A stretch of 64,000 nt of DNA from contig WGMT01000069.1 in assembly GCA_016124945.1 (NCBI GenBank), forward strand, positions 62,001-126,000. Reading direction: 5' to 3'. Under the pieces are notes generated by a model, which saw only the letters and a program-made list of their open reading frames with translations, did not search any database and was not told the DNA's origin. This DNA is from a bacterium (GTDB lineage: Bacteria; Chloroflexota; Anaerolineae; Caldilineales; Caldilineaceae). The translations under genes and the position numbers were made by a program. Each line of letters begins with the position of its first letter. The first letter of the stretch is position 1. This document shows, one piece after another, positions 42,591-53,333 of this stretch.

Positions 42591-44396
42591 CTAGGGTCTT
42601 TCCCAATAACTTGCGCCGAAGACACGGTTGAGCGTCTTCTGGCGTTCCTCGCCGGTTGTCCACCGTGGCTGCCCGTAGTCGTAGATCAATGTGGTCAGGA
42701 TCTGTGTGCTCAGGTGCCGCCCATCGTAAATGGTGTGTTTAATCACCATGCCTTCACGGGTTGTTCCTTGCATTTGGTCAAACAAGAAATTGCCCAAGCC
42801 GTAGAGGATCAGTGAGCCCTCTTCAAATTCAAACGACTGGGGGACATGACTTTGTATGCCGGTGACAATGTCCGCGCCGGTGCGGCTTAATGCCAGGAAG
42901 GTTTGGCGTTGGTCAAAGAGCGGCGTAACATCGTAACTTTCCTGGTACTGTAATTCCGCCAGCACGACTTCTGCTAGATCACGCGCTTTGATGTTGCGAA
43001 TTGTGGCCGACATAATGTTCAGATCAAATACTGTGCTGCCAGGACCATTGTCCGTCGCCCAAGCAAAGGGGGGGCCATAGCTATTGGCGCCTAAAAAGGC
43101 CAGCCGATTGCCGTTGTGTTCGATGTAGAGCGGCTTGAATGCCTCTTCTTTGTTGGGCCCACCGCCGTAGACAGGCAACCCTGCGTCTTCGTAGATCTGT
43201 AATGAGGTGAGCGTTGCATTGCGCCCGTAGTCGTTCTGGTGATTGCCTGTCAGGCCAATGAGATCGGCGCCCATGGCCTCAAATGCTGTCATGTACTCCG
43301 GTGGACTGCAAAAGGTAAGGTTGTCGGGCGCGGTATTGGTGGTACAGCCTGGTACAAAAGGTACCTCGTTGCTGATGACGGTGAGATCGGCGGCGGCCAG
43401 TGTATCGCTGACATATTCTACAGCCCATAGTGGCCCGTAGAGATCCATCTGTTGCGCCGTGAGCCGCACCATCGCCGTGACGCCTGTCATGGCGATGACA
43501 GTGAGATTGTTGCTGCGGCGATTGCTGCCACCACTTGCGGCTATGATTTCAGCCAGTACCGGATCGACGGGTGCCACCGGATCAAGGATTTGCGCATAGA
43601 CATCGAGCACAAAGGGATAGCCGTCGACGTTGAAAAGATTGTCGTTTTCCACAGGTGTCTGTCCATCCACCTTGAGGGCAGTCAGTTCAGGGATCAGTTG
43701 CTCAAACGGCAACAGTGTGAGTGTCCCACGATCTGCCCAAACGGCATTGGTCACGGCGTCGGTGTCGGCGTAACCGGTAACGGCTTCACCAGCTTCACCG
43801 AGCAAGGCAACCAGGCTGGGCAGGGTGTCGCTGATGACGGCTATTTGTGTGTATCTGTTCTCTGGCGGCGGCGTGCTCTGCCAGAGAGCATAGACGGCAT
43901 CCGCTGCAATATCAGTTTCCACCACATCAAAGCGGGTGGCGACGGCAAAAAGTGAGCGGTAGATCGGCTCACCGCTGGATGTATCTGTGGCGATTCTGAG
44001 TGTAGGCGGGCCTGCATCGCTGGTCGTCGTCAATGGGATGGTGCCAGAGAGCGCCAACTGCGCCAGGATCTGTTGAAACTCGGCCGGCACGTTCTCTTCG
44101 ACAGTCAGAACCAATAGGCCTGCGGGCGTTGGCGTGTCCGTTGCTCTATCTGCCTGTGTTGCGTCTGCCATTGAGTTTTGTAGACCAGATGAAGTGTTCG
44201 TTTGTTCAGTGGAGGTCAAATTCCCCGTCTGTGCTTCAAGTGATTCTGCCTGAACATCAGCCGTAGTCGGCTGATTGGAGGCGCCTGTGGGGCGATCCCA
44301 TTGGGTAAATGCCCAGATACCCAGTAGCAAACCGCCGAGAATCATGGCAATGCCGATGGCGGCGGCAATCGTTCTTGGAAGTGACTCGATCTTCAT
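42591..44396 (-). CDS. CapA-like poly-gamma-glutamate synthesis/metallophosphoesterase-fold protein
   Basis: The 601-residue protein starts at ATG 44396, has a membrane anchor (residues 9-31, [21 protein letters not shown]) and a Ser/Thr-rich linker. A region of about 190 residues follows that resembles extracytoplasmic sensor or ligand-binding sequence ([26 protein letters not shown]). The C-terminal half is CapA (PGA_cap): [71 protein letters not shown]. Family members have a calcineurin-like fold and are linked to capsule polyglutamate, but many homologues have no known substrate. It ends 20 bases upstream of the start of the serine protease gene, so the two are probably co-transcribed. 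Confidence 0.85.
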   Translation of the reverse strand: MKIESLPRTIAAAIGIAMILGGLLLGIWAFTQWDRPTGASNQPTTADVQAESLEAQTGNLTSTEQTNTSSGLQNSMADATQADRATDTPTPAGLLVLTVEENVPAEFQQILAQLALSGTIPLTTTSDAGPPTLRIATDTSSGEPIYRSLFAVATRFDVVETDIAADAVYALWQSTPPPENRYTQIAVISDTLPSLVALLGEAGEAVTGYADTDAVTNAVWADRGTLTLLPFEQLIPELTALKVDGQTPVENDNLFNVDGYPFVLDVYAQILDPVAPVDPVLAEIIAASGGSNRRSNNLTVIAMTGVTAMVRLTAQQMDLYGPLWAVEYVSDTLAAADLTVISNEVPFVPGCTTNTAPDNLTFCSPPEYMTAFEAMGADLIGLTGNHQNDYGRNATLTSLQIYEDAGLPVYGGGPNKEEAFKPLYIEHNGNRLAFLGANSYGPPFAWATDNGPGSTVFDLNIMSATIRNIKARDLAEVVLAELQYQESYDVTPLFDQRQTFLALSRTGADIVTGIQSHVPQSFEFEEGSLILYGLGNFLFDQMQGTTREGMVIKHTIYDGRHLSTQILTTLIYDYGQPRWTTGEERQKTLNRVFGASYWERP

Positions 44397-44645
44397 GTTG
44401 TTTTGTTGCCTAGCTAGAGTACGGTAAAATAATGAACTGAATAATAGGCACAAAATCGGCAAAATTCCTTAGAAAAATCTTGTTCCGTTTCCTTTTTTTC
44501 TGCCGGTTTGGGTAAGTGATGCCTGAGATAGATATCGGTTGCCGAGGCTACCTGCCATCATAGCGCAGGCAATGCGAGACCGCAATCCGTAAAGTAAGCC
44601 TTTTGTACTTAACATACGCAGAATTGGTAAAGACTGCGCAGTGAA

Positions 44646-46778
44646 ATGAGGATTTTCCGTATTATGTCTCATAACCATCTAAGTGATTCAGTCGCGCCAA
44701 CTGTATCATCATCTACGGCTGACAGCTGGCGCATGGACGATGAAATTGATCTGCGCGAGTATCTGGAAGTTCTGATTCGCTGGTGGCGAGAGATCCTACT
44801 GGTGACAGGCGCGGTGGCTGTCCTTGCAACCGGTGCTATGTTCACGCTGGAGCAACTGACACCGCCAATTTACGAAGCGTCGGCCACTGTTGCCATTGCT
44901 CGTGTCAAGAGCGACATTACCTTTGACGATCGCTACCGTACGCTATCTGAAGAGGAACTTCAGCAACTGCGCGGAGATGCCCGTCGCTCCGCACTGTTGG
45001 GTTTGGTGCGAAATAGTGCAGTGGCCGAAGCTGTGATCAATGAACTAGGCGGTAGCCTTCCCCTGGACGAACGCAACCCTGCCCTTCTGTTGGAACAGAT
45101 TGGCGCGTCTTTGGTAACTTCAGAGAATGGACGCTCAGACAGTGATTTGATCCGTGTAACTGTTCAATCTGAATCCCCCGAACTTTCTGCACTCATCGCC
45201 AATGCTTGGGCCAATCACTACGTTCAGCATGTCAACACACTGTATGGCAGCGTGCCCGCTGAGCTTATGGCGTCGGTACGCAACGATCTCGATCTGGCAA
45301 CCGTCGACTACGAAGCAGCCCAGCGTAACCTGGAAGCATTTATCGCCCAGGACAATGCCGACCAACTGGCGCGCCTGATCGCTGAAAACGAGTCGGTGAT
45401 TTCAGCCATTCAAATGGGCAAACAGGCTGCACTTCAATCGCTGATCGACAAAGAGTTGGCGGCGCGCCAAGAGATCGCCGCCGCCTACATCAATGCGTTG
45501 GCACAAAACCGGCTGCTCGGTTTTGAAAAAGAACAGGAAGCCAAGCGCCAGATTGTGGCCGCTTATATCGACAGTGAACTGGAGAACCGTCTCAATGCCT
45601 TCTATGATGATCAACGAGCTCGCCAGGAAATCTATACCCGGCTGGTGAATGCAGAACTAAACTCGGTGACAACCATCTTCGACAAGCAAGTGGAAGACAA
45701 TTTACTGCAACTTGCGCGGCGCTACGAGGAAAAGCAACGGCTGGAGTCACTCTTGATCAGCGCGCAAACACTGCGCAATCAGGTGGCAACAGGCGGCGAT
45801 GCTGCCGCTGCCAGCAATAGTCTGGCCGTTACCTTGTTGAAGACGCAAATTGTCAGCGCAACCACATCACTGGCCGACACGCTCCAATTGAATGTGGATA
45901 CAACGAGTGGTGTTGCTGTCTCTGCCGATGAGCAGGAAGCGGATCTCGCCGCGTTAATCGAGACAATTGAACAGCGGTTGTCTACATTGTCCACCGAAAT
46001 CAGCCAACAAGCGGCTACGCTGGCTGCGGGCGACGGCTACGAGATGCTCGACTTATTCGCGCCCGAACAACTTGCCGTCTCTACTTCGAGTGAGGGCAGG
46101 GGGGGAGCGTCCGCCCAGGCAGATGCTGTGCTGCGTACGCTTAGAGATGCCATTGCTGCTCGTTACGAAGATCTCTATGAAATCGGTCGCATTGCAGAGA
46201 CTGGGCAGGAACTTGCCGTTGATAGCGAGATTTTCAACGAGATCCGAACGCTTTATCCCAACCTGTTCAAACTTGGTGAACTGTCGGAACTGGTTAGTGC
46301 CGATACCAGTGAGAGTCCACTATCGGTGTTGGGGCAAACGGAAGCGGCTGAACTACTACAGCTGCAAGCGCCGGCGAGCCTGGTTTCCTATGCAGCTGCT
46401 ACTGCAGAATTCGATCAAACGCTCTTAACGCTGGAAGAAGAACTACAGGCGTTGCGATCACAACAAGAAGCACGTATGGGGCGTAAGCAACAGTTAATGC
46501 AACAGCGTGATCTAGCCTGGACAACATTCACAACGCTTAGCAACAAGAACGTGGAGCTAAACCTTTCCAATACCGCAGCCAACAGCGAAGTTCGCTTCGC
46601 TGCTCCTGCCATTCCACCTGCTGAACCGCTCGGCGGAACCAGCCTCTTGATGGTGCTGGCATTGTCGGGTATTGTGGGGTTGATGTTGGCTTTAGTGATT
46701 GCCTTCCTATCGAATTTTATGGGAATGCAACCCTTTCTACAGCGGACAGCCCGGCTGGAGACGAAACCAACCGGCTGA
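44646..46778 (+). CDS. Wzz/BY-kinase-adaptor-like polysaccharide co-polymerase
   Basis: The 710-residue protein has the layout of a Wzz/chain-length determinant: an N-terminal IDLREYLEVLIRWWREILLVTG leading into a membrane helix (about residues 55-75), a large extracytoplasmic part rich in coiled coil (residues 200-600), and a second helix near the C-terminus (about 675-700, GGTSLLMVLALSGIVGLMLALVIAF). PIYEASATVAIAR matches the Wzz motif after helix 1. No kinase domain follows. It controls glycan chain length in exopolysaccharide export systems. The start is uncertain: ATG 44646 lacks a clear binding site; an ATG at 44664 has GAGG about 12 bases upstream. First gene of a three-gene run. Confidence 0.85.
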   Translation: MRIFRIMSHNHLSDSVAPTVSSSTADSWRMDDEIDLREYLEVLIRWWREILLVTGAVAVLATGAMFTLEQLTPPIYEASATVAIARVKSDITFDDRYRTLSEEELQQLRGDARRSALLGLVRNSAVAEAVINELGGSLPLDERNPALLLEQIGASLVTSENGRSDSDLIRVTVQSESPELSALIANAWANHYVQHVNTLYGSVPAELMASVRNDLDLATVDYEAAQRNLEAFIAQDNADQLARLIAENESVISAIQMGKQAALQSLIDKELAARQEIAAAYINALAQNRLLGFEKEQEAKRQIVAAYIDSELENRLNAFYDDQRARQEIYTRLVNAELNSVTTIFDKQVEDNLLQLARRYEEKQRLESLLISAQTLRNQVATGGDAAAASNSLAVTLLKTQIVSATTSLADTLQLNVDTTSGVAVSADEQEADLAALIETIEQRLSTLSTEISQQAATLAAGDGYEMLDLFAPEQLAVSTSSEGRGGASAQADAVLRTLRDAIAARYEDLYEIGRIAETGQELAVDSEIFNEIRTLYPNLFKLGELSELVSADTSESPLSVLGQTEAAELLQLQAPASLVSYAAATAEFDQTLLTLEEELQALRSQQEARMGRKQQLMQQRDLAWTTFTTLSNKNVELNLSNTAANSEVRFAAPAIPPAEPLGGTSLLMVLALSGIVGLMLALVIAFLSNFMGMQPFLQRTARLETKPTG

Positions 46779-46813
46779 ACTTTGACGGACAACCTTTTTG
46801 ATGGATAACAACG

Positions 46814-47524
46814 ATGCCCAGCTTTTTCGAGACAGTTCGACAGGCACTGGGACTTGAACCGGATATTTTTTACCAGATCACCCTTGCAGGCAATGGTCTA
46901 TTGATTGCGCTGTCTGTTGTTGCATTGGCGGGGCTTTCTGAGGCATTGGCGCAGAGCCTTGTGCTGTTCATCAATCGCATTTCGCCACAGCGTTTTGGCT
47001 TGGCGATTATGTTGTCAACAGGTAGCCACATGATCGGCTACCTGTTTTGGACTGCCACGATTTGGCTTGTGGGGTTCTACATCTTTGGCCGTAACGTCTC
47101 GTACGACGTGGTAGGACGTGCTGTTGGGCTTGCCTATGCGCCACAGCTTCTGGGGTTTTTCGTGCTAACACCCTATTTGGGGTCGCTCTTTGCCCTGATT
47201 ATCGGTGTTTGGAGTTTGTTGGCCACAGTGGTGGCTGTGCAAAGCGGTTTAGACTTAACCGTTTGGCAAGCGGTTGCCTGTAGTGGACTCGGCTGGCTGC
47301 TGGTACAGACATGGCGGCGAACACTGGGACGCCCGTTGTTGCGGTTCGAGCAGTGGCTGCATCGGCGTACCACCGGCGTCACCATTCAGTGGACACTGCG
47401 GGATGTGCGGCGTATGCGCCTGCCAGAGAAGTTGCGCAACCGCATCTCCTTGCGCGATAGCTCGTCATCTCGTGGCGAAAAAGCATCGACTGTCCAAAAA
47501 TCAAAGGACCCGCTCGATGGCTGA
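46814..47524 (+). CDS. Polytopic membrane protein, YIP1-like (236 aa)
   Basis: The 236-residue protein has about five hydrophobic helices (e.g. ITLAGNGLLIALSVVALAGLSEAL, IGYLFWTATIWLVGFYIFG, LGFFVLTPYLGSLFALIIGVWSLLA) and a basic cytoplasmic tail (DVRRMRLPEKLRNRISLRD). The pattern resembles YIP1-type integral membrane proteins with no catalytic motif. It lies 35 bases after the Wzz-like gene and its stop overlaps the next start by eight bases, so it belongs to the same transcript. Function unknown. Confidence 0.7.
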   Translation: MPSFFETVRQALGLEPDIFYQITLAGNGLLIALSVVALAGLSEALAQSLVLFINRISPQRFGLAIMLSTGSHMIGYLFWTATIWLVGFYIFGRNVSYDVVGRAVGLAYAPQLLGFFVLTPYLGSLFALIIGVWSLLATVVAVQSGLDLTVWQAVACSGLGWLLVQTWRRTLGRPLLRFEQWLHRRTTGVTIQWTLRDVRRMRLPEKLRNRISLRDSSSSRGEKASTVQKSKDPLDG

Positions 47525-48488
47525 GCCATTCGCCAATATACTCTCGTTATTTGGAATTGCACTGTTGGGTTTGCTGGTGTGGGCCGCACTCGCGCCCTTC
47601 GAGGCGTTGGGCTGGTGGGCAGGCTGGTTCGGCGACAAAATTTACCAGCAAGAAATCGAGGTCCCACCACCTGTGCGTCCACTGCCGGTTGAGGTGGACA
47701 ATTACATTGTCTTCTTGTCGGGCATCAGTCGCGTTTCTGGGGAGCCGATGAGTCGGCGTGAGCAGAATTTCTTGCGCGAGTTAGCCTCCGCTATGCCGAA
47801 TTCAGTGGTGATTGACAACATATTCCCCTATTCGGTAAATAATTTGCCGCTGACTGGGCAGCCGATTTTTGCTCGGATGTGGCGCTGGGTGTTGAAGCGC
47901 AAGCTAAGTAGCCACTGGCTGGAGCGTTTGGCCGGCTACTTGATCAATGTGCGCAATATGTGGCAGGTGGCCATGTCTATCGACAAGCGCTACGGGCCGA
48001 TTTACAACCAGGCGCTGGCACAGGTGTTGATTTACACACTGGTGCGACATGGATACGATCTCGAGAAGCGCCGGCCAATCATTTTGATTGGATACAGTGG
48101 TGCAGGGCAAATCGCCGTCGGGGCAACAACTTACCTGAAAGAAGAACTGAACGCGCCGATTTTTGTGGTGTCTCTCGGTGGGATCTTTGGCAGCGACGTC
48201 GGCCTGCTGGCTGCAGACCATGTCTTTCATCTCTACGGCGCTGAAGATAGACCTCAGCGATTGAGCCAGATCCTTTTCCCGGGGCGCTGGCCCTTCTTCT
48301 TCTACTCCGCCTGGAACCGCGCCGTACGTCTAGGACGCTACACCGAAGTCTGCCTCGGCAAAGTCGCCCATTCCGGCGGAATGGGCTACCTCACCACGAG
48401 CCGTCACTTGGCGGATGGTGAAACCCATCTAGCGCGAACCGTGCGCTCGATTGCCGAATTGCCTTACAAGCAGTACGTGCTGGGGTGA
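47517..48488 (+). CDS. Membrane-anchored alpha/beta-hydrolase-like protein
   Basis: The 323-residue protein starts at ATG 47517, with AAAGGAC nine bases upstream, inside the end of the preceding gene. Residues 5-32 form a membrane anchor (FANILSLFGIALLGLLVWAALAPFEALGWW). The rest resembles an alpha/beta hydrolase: ILIGYSGAGQIAVGAT holds the GxSxG nucleophile elbow (Ser), with an Asp-bearing strand (GSDVGLLAADHVFHLYGAEDR) and a late His (VCLGKVAHSGGMGY). It could be an esterase or acyltransferase acting on the glycan handled by the Wzz-like protein, but no substrate can be read. Confidence 0.7.
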   Translation: MAEPFANILSLFGIALLGLLVWAALAPFEALGWWAGWFGDKIYQQEIEVPPPVRPLPVEVDNYIVFLSGISRVSGEPMSRREQNFLRELASAMPNSVVIDNIFPYSVNNLPLTGQPIFARMWRWVLKRKLSSHWLERLAGYLINVRNMWQVAMSIDKRYGPIYNQALAQVLIYTLVRHGYDLEKRRPIILIGYSGAGQIAVGATTYLKEELNAPIFVVSLGGIFGSDVGLLAADHVFHLYGAEDRPQRLSQILFPGRWPFFFYSAWNRAVRLGRYTEVCLGKVAHSGGMGYLTTSRHLADGETHLARTVRSIAELPYKQYVLG

Positions 48489-48506
48489 TGTTCCCTGCTT
48501 CCTCTG

Positions 48507-49049
48507 TTACGCTTCCTCAGATTTTGTCTGTGAACGCCGCTCTTGACGGCGTGCCCGCGCTGCTGCCACATTGGGAGACATCGGTTCTGGCTTGTTGCGT
48601 TCTTGTTCCTTTTGCATTGCCGATTTTTCCGCCGCTTCTACCAGGGGATCAACTTCCTCTGCCTCGCGCAGATCGGGCACGTAGACCGGTTCAGCGCCAG
48701 ACGGGAAATGACGATGAAAGATATACGCATCCACCGGTTGTCCGCCCAGAAGGTGTTCCCGATAGATGCGGTTGAGCCGCTCTGTGTCCACATGGTGATA
48801 CCAGATCCCGTCTGGATAGACCACGAGGATGGGCCCATTCGTGCAGACGCCAAGGCAGCCACAGGGCACGTGGACAATGCGGGCGGGGTTGCTGAAGCGG
48901 TTCATGCCATGTTTGCGATGAAGCGCCCCCAGTTGCCGCAGTAGATCTGTTACATCTTCCGCGCCGGCGCAATTGCCATTGGTGCAAATGAACAGTTGCC
49001 GACCATACGGCGGTATGCTGGGGATCATCTCGGCTCTGGTCTCACTCAT
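48507..49049 (-). CDS. Thioredoxin-like [2Fe-2S] ferredoxin family protein
   Basis: The 180-residue protein starts at ATG 49049 after GGGAG. CTNGNCAG (residues 22-29) and VPCGCLGVCTNGPILVVYPDG (about 61-81) provide the four-Cys pattern of the thioredoxin-fold [2Fe-2S] ferredoxins (shethna/NuoE-like). It lacks the extra domains of NuoE. The C-terminal 60 residues are charged and disordered (EEVDPLVEAAEKSAMQKEQERNK). Likely an electron carrier with a role in stress or nitrogen metabolism; partner unknown. Convergent with the hydrolase-like gene, 18 bases apart. Confidence 0.8.
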   Translation of the reverse strand: MSETRAEMIPSIPPYGRQLFICTNGNCAGAEDVTDLLRQLGALHRKHGMNRFSNPARIVHVPCGCLGVCTNGPILVVYPDGIWYHHVDTERLNRIYREHLLGGQPVDAYIFHRHFPSGAEPVYVPDLREAEEVDPLVEAAEKSAMQKEQERNKPEPMSPNVAAARARRQERRSQTKSEEA

Positions 49050-49234
49050 GGTCTACTCCCAAATTTTTTCGTATACACAGTGCGCTAGTGCTGCTGACCT
49101 TGATTCTTCCACAGCTTGACGCGATTCAAAAGTTTTGATCGGCCTGCTGATTGACGTCCAATGGCCTCTATGATAGGCTAACCGTTACGGTTGTTTTCGG
49201 GGCACTCTTTTTGCCTGTGAATAGGAGCCATTTG

Positions 49235-50770
49235 ATGACCACTTCGGCCAGTACAATTCAACCAGCACGTGTCCGCTTTGCGCCAAGCCCTACCGGGTAT
49301 CTCCACCTGGGCGGATTGCGCACGGCCCTCTTTGATTGGCTCTATGCCCGTCACACCGGTGGTCAATTTATCCTGCGCATCGAAGACACAGACCAGAAGC
49401 GTTACAATCCTGAAAGCCTGAACGATCTGATGACCAGCCTGCGCTGGCTTGGCCTCGACTGGGACGAAGGCCCCGACGTGGGCGGCCCGTACGGCCCCTA
49501 CACCCAGAGTGAACGCAAGGATCTCTATGCTCAGTACATCGAGCCGCTGATCGAGAGCGGCCATGCCTACCGCTGCTACTGCACTGCTGAGCGCCTGGAT
49601 GGGGTGCGCGAGGAACAGCGTAAGAACGGTCAACCGCCAGGGTACGACCGTCACTGCCGCTATCTCTCGCCTGAGGAACGGGCCAACTTGGCTGCGCAGG
49701 GACTGCCCTCTGTGGTGCGTTTGGCCGTGCCAGAGGATGGTTCCACAACCTTTGTCGATCTGATCCGCGGTAACATCACCACCGACAATCGTCAACTTCA
49801 GGATGCAGTCCTCATCAAGAGCGACGGCATGCCTACCTATCATTTTGCAGTGGTGGTGGACGACCAGTTAATGAAGATTACCCACGTGCTACGTGGGCAA
49901 GAGTGGCTGGCCTCAGCACCGCTGCATCAAATTCTGTACGACGCCTTCGGTTGGACGCCGCCGATCTTTGTGCATCTGCCCATCATCCTTGACCCGAGCG
50001 GCAAGGGGAAGATGAGCAAACGCAAGACGGTGGTGGCGGGCAAGGAATACCTGGCGCTGGTTCACGAGTTTATCGAAGCCGGTTACTTGCCGTCGGCAAT
50101 GTTCAACTTCCTCACGAATGTGGGCTGGAGTTACGATGCGTCACAGGAGGTGTTCGCTGTCGAAGATGCGATTGAACGTTTTGATTTGAGTTCGATCAAC
50201 CCGTCACCGGCAGCGTTGCCCTACGACAAGTTGGATTGGCTGAACGGTCTATACATTCGTGAGCTAACACCGGCGGCCCTGAAGGAAGCCGTCCTCCCCT
50301 TCCTCGTGCGGGATCTGGGGCGGACTGAAGCCGAATTGCGCGCCGACGCTCGGCTCGATATCCTTGTGCCGTTGATTCAGGAGCGCATCAAACGCCTCGA
50401 CGAAGCCGCCGGCTGGATCGATTGGGCCTTTGTCGAGGCCGACGAGATCCAATACGACGAGCCGTCGTTGCTGTTAGGCAAAAAGCTCGACGCTGCGCAG
50501 AGTGCTGCCGTCCTGGCGCGGGGGGGGGAACTGCTGAAAACGCTGGATCCATTCACCGCCGATGCCATGCAAGAAGCGTTCCGCTCGGCTGCCGACGAGA
50601 TGGATGTTAAGGCAGGGAGCTTCTTTGGTCCTTTCCGCGCCGCGATTAGTGGCAAGCAAGTATCGCCGCCATTGTTTGAGAGCATGGAAGCGCTCGGGCG
50701 CGTCGAAGTCCTGCGCCGCATTGAGAACGCCATGCAGGTCCTCAATCGCGAAGCAGTGGCGGGGAGTTGA
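49235..50770 (+). CDS. gltX: Glutamyl-tRNA synthetase
   Basis: GluRS charges tRNA-Glu (and often tRNA-Gln for later amidation) with glutamate. The 511-residue product starts at ATG 49235 after AGGAGCC; the frame is open upstream from 49151 through the leader. Class I signatures are present: RFAPSPTGYLHLGGLRTALF (HIGH variant) and GKGKMSKRKT (KMSKS). The anticodon-binding C-terminal half is complete. Followed by a strong terminator shared with the convergent ATPase operon. Confidence 0.97.
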   Translation: MTTSASTIQPARVRFAPSPTGYLHLGGLRTALFDWLYARHTGGQFILRIEDTDQKRYNPESLNDLMTSLRWLGLDWDEGPDVGGPYGPYTQSERKDLYAQYIEPLIESGHAYRCYCTAERLDGVREEQRKNGQPPGYDRHCRYLSPEERANLAAQGLPSVVRLAVPEDGSTTFVDLIRGNITTDNRQLQDAVLIKSDGMPTYHFAVVVDDQLMKITHVLRGQEWLASAPLHQILYDAFGWTPPIFVHLPIILDPSGKGKMSKRKTVVAGKEYLALVHEFIEAGYLPSAMFNFLTNVGWSYDASQEVFAVEDAIERFDLSSINPSPAALPYDKLDWLNGLYIRELTPAALKEAVLPFLVRDLGRTEAELRADARLDILVPLIQERIKRLDEAAGWIDWAFVEADEIQYDEPSLLLGKKLDAAQSAAVLARGGELLKTLDPFTADAMQEAFRSAADEMDVKAGSFFGPFRAAISGKQVSPPLFESMEALGRVEVLRRIENAMQVLNREAVAGS

Positions 50771-50813
50771 CCTGCCGAGTTTTTTGTAACCCCGCAGGTC
50801 TCTTGTGACCCGC

Positions 50814-50852
50814 AAAGACCCGCCAGGAGAAAAGCAGACCTGGCGGGTCTTT
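50814..50852. terminator. Bidirectional terminator between gltX and atpG
   Basis: AAAGACCCGCCAGG (50814-50827) pairs perfectly with CCTGGCGGGTCTTT (50839-50852) around an 11-nt loop, followed by U-rich sequence on both sides. It ends both gltX and the nine-gene ATPase operon. Confidence 0.92.
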
Positions 50853-50863
50853 CTTATCTCCAA

Positions 50864-51751
50864 TTACCAATCCCCACGAATCGCCTCGAAGCCGGCAGTG
50901 ATGTCGAGTAATTCCTCGGTGATGGCGCGTTGGCGCTGTTGCTGGTAGCGGAAGTTGAAATCGGTTAATTTGTCTTCGATGTTGCGCTCGGCGGCCTGCA
51001 TGGCGGCCAGCCTGGCGGCGTTCTCACTGGCCAGAGACTGGGCGAAGGCGCGGTAAAGCGTAACGAAGAAATGCTCGCGGATGAGCGACGCAAAGAGCGG
51101 TTCCCAATCCATGCGGAAGGTGGGCAGAGTGCGGAAAGGCCATTTTGCCTCTTCCAACGTGTGCAGCCAGTCGAGATCAAGCGGTAGTAGATGGGCGATC
51201 TGGGGGGCATAGGCCGCACCACCTGCCTGCCTGTTGTAAAAGATCACAATCTGATCGATCTGCTGCTGCGACTGCCAATACTCCACATGTTGCAGCAACT
51301 CGTGGACGGCTTCCGTCATGCCGGTAATAGAACTAGGCATATCAAAGGCGCGCTCAATCGGCTGGTGTGCATCGTGCAGGTGACCGGTGACGCGCCGCCC
51401 CAGCGCCAGAACCGAGCGGTGCTGTCGGCGTATCTGCATACCGTTCATGCGATCCACCGCAAATTCAGCAAGCCGTTCGTTGAACTGGCCACACATCCCC
51501 TGATCCGAACCGAAGATGACGGCGCCCAGTCGTTCGTGATGCATTTCCGCGGCAATACTGCTGCCTTCGGGCCGATTGTGTAGTGCAATGTGCAGCCCCA
51601 GTTCCACCACTCGGTTGTATTCCTCGATTGAGTTGGCGGCGCGTTCGTAATGACGAATGCTCACTGCAGCCAGCGATTTCATTGTCTTCACCACCGATTG
51701 CAGATCGCGGGCACTTTCAATACGTTGGCGTAGGCTTTCAAGCGTTTCCAT
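50864..51751 (-). CDS. atpG: N-type ATP synthase gamma subunit
   Basis: The gamma subunit forms the central rotor shaft between F1 and the c-ring. The 295-residue product starts at ATG 51751 ([38 protein letters not shown]), overlapping the end of atpA; a longer frame upstream is unlikely. The N- and C-terminal helices (C-term [40 protein letters not shown]) are the conserved coiled coil that inserts into the alpha3beta3 ring. The middle part is divergent, as usual in N-ATPases. Last gene of the operon; a terminator follows. Confidence 0.9.
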   Translation of the reverse strand: METLESLRQRIESARDLQSVVKTMKSLAAVSIRHYERAANSIEEYNRVVELGLHIALHNRPEGSSIAAEMHHERLGAVIFGSDQGMCGQFNERLAEFAVDRMNGMQIRRQHRSVLALGRRVTGHLHDAHQPIERAFDMPSSITGMTEAVHELLQHVEYWQSQQQIDQIVIFYNRQAGGAAYAPQIAHLLPLDLDWLHTLEEAKWPFRTLPTFRMDWEPLFASLIREHFFVTLYRAFAQSLASENAARLAAMQAAERNIEDKLTDFNFRYQQQRQRAITEELLDITAGFEAIRGDW

Positions 51752-53333
51752 GCGCGGCCCTTTGGGGTAGCTCGTCGTCGTGTGCAGCGCTGATGGCGCG
51801 GCGGGCATGACGGATCAAGAGTGTACGATCTTCGTCTGAAAGAGGATCGCCCCGAGTGATACGCCGACAGAGTTCCGGCAATTCGTTGACGATGGCGTTG
51901 CGTACAGCTTGCTCCACGGCAGGGATACGCTGCACAGGCAGGCGATCGAAAAGCCCCTGGCCGGCGGCAAGCAGTACGGCAATCTGTTCCGGCACTGGGA
52001 TGGGGGCGTAGGCAGGCTGCTGCAACACGGCACGCACACGTCGCCCGCGTTCCAGCCGGCGGCGCGTCTCATCGTCGAGGCGAGTATCGAACCGTGAGAA
52101 TGCCTCTAATTCCTCAAACTGGGCATAAGACAAGCGCAGCGCACCTGCCACCGATCGATAGGCGGGCAACTGCGTCTTGCCGCCCACGCGCGAAACCGAG
52201 CGGCCTACGTCCACCGCGGGTAGAATGCCCTTCTGGAATAGATCGGGGGAGAGGTAGATCTGGCCGTCGGTGATGGAGATAAGGTTGGTTGGGATGTAGG
52301 CCGATAGGTTTTGAGCCTGGGTTTCGATGATGGGTAACGCCGTGAGCGAACCGCCGCCCCGGGCTTCGTTAAGTTGTGTGGCCCGTTCGAGCAACCGCGA
52401 GTGGATGTAGAAGATGTCGCCGGGGTAGGCTTCACGTCCTGGCGGACGGCGCAATAAGAGGGATAGTTCACGGTATGCGCGGGCGTGCGCCGTGAGATCA
52501 TCATAGATGACGAGGACGTCGCGACCCTGTTCCATGAAGTATTCGGCCATGCTGGTGGCAGCGTAGGGAGCGATAAACTGAAGTCCCGCGGCCTCTTCGC
52601 CCATCGCCACAACCATAATGGTGTAGCCGAAAGCGTCGCGCTTACGTAGATCGTCGATGATCCTGGCGACGGCGGAATTGGGCTGCCCAATGGCACAGAA
52701 GATGCAGATCACATCCTCGTGGCGCTGATTGATGATGGTGTCGATGGCGATGGTCGTCTTGCCGGTCTGGCGATCACCGACGATCAACTCGCGCTGGCCA
52801 CGGCCCACGGGGATCAAAGCGTCGATGACTTTGATGCCGGTCTGGATGGGCACGGTGACAGGTGCCCGATCCACAATGGGAGCAGCATCACGTTCGATGG
52901 GCCAACGCTCTGTTGAGCGAAGGGCGCCCTTGCCGTCCAATGGGCGACCCAGCGGATCGACAACGCGGCCCAGCAGCCCTTCGCCTACGGGCGTGTCTAC
53001 GACGCGGTTTGTACGCCGCACAGGCTGCCCGGCGCTCAGGTGTTCGTCGCTGCCCAGCAGCACCACGCCGATCTCCTCGCGATCAAGATTGAATGCGATC
53101 CCTTGCACATCGGCTGCTGCCCCCTTTTCGTTTGAGAGGAGCAGTAGCTCGTCGACCTTGATTTCGGGCAAGCCGATGACGCGAACGACACCGTTGCCTA
53201 CGCTGCGAATGGTGCCGATGTTTTCAACAAGTAGCTCTGGACGTTCATTGTGTAGAACCTGATCAGTCGCAGCGAAGAGCGACTCTAGTGCCGGGGTGAG
53301 CACGCCGACTTCAGGCAGGTTCATGCGTTTCAT
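51738..53333 (-). CDS. atpA: N-type ATP synthase alpha subunit
   Basis: This is the non-catalytic nucleotide-binding F1 subunit. The 531-residue product starts at ATG 53333, with GGAGGGTG seven bases before it, and overlaps atpF by 23 bases. Walker A is GDRQTGKTT, and [23 protein letters not shown] holds the characteristic ATPase alpha/beta signature region. The C-terminus is shorter and more basic than in standard F-type alpha subunits. Gene order (atpF before, atpG after, no atpH between) is that of the N-ATPase operons. Confidence 0.95.
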   Translation of the reverse strand: MKRMNLPEVGVLTPALESLFAATDQVLHNERPELLVENIGTIRSVGNGVVRVIGLPEIKVDELLLLSNEKGAAADVQGIAFNLDREEIGVVLLGSDEHLSAGQPVRRTNRVVDTPVGEGLLGRVVDPLGRPLDGKGALRSTERWPIERDAAPIVDRAPVTVPIQTGIKVIDALIPVGRGQRELIVGDRQTGKTTIAIDTIINQRHEDVICIFCAIGQPNSAVARIIDDLRKRDAFGYTIMVVAMGEEAAGLQFIAPYAATSMAEYFMEQGRDVLVIYDDLTAHARAYRELSLLLRRPPGREAYPGDIFYIHSRLLERATQLNEARGGGSLTALPIIETQAQNLSAYIPTNLISITDGQIYLSPDLFQKGILPAVDVGRSVSRVGGKTQLPAYRSVAGALRLSYAQFEELEAFSRFDTRLDDETRRRLERGRRVRAVLQQPAYAPIPVPEQIAVLLAAGQGLFDRLPVQRIPAVEQAVRNAIVNELPELCRRITRGDPLSDEDRTLLIRHARRAISAAHDDELPQRAAHGNA

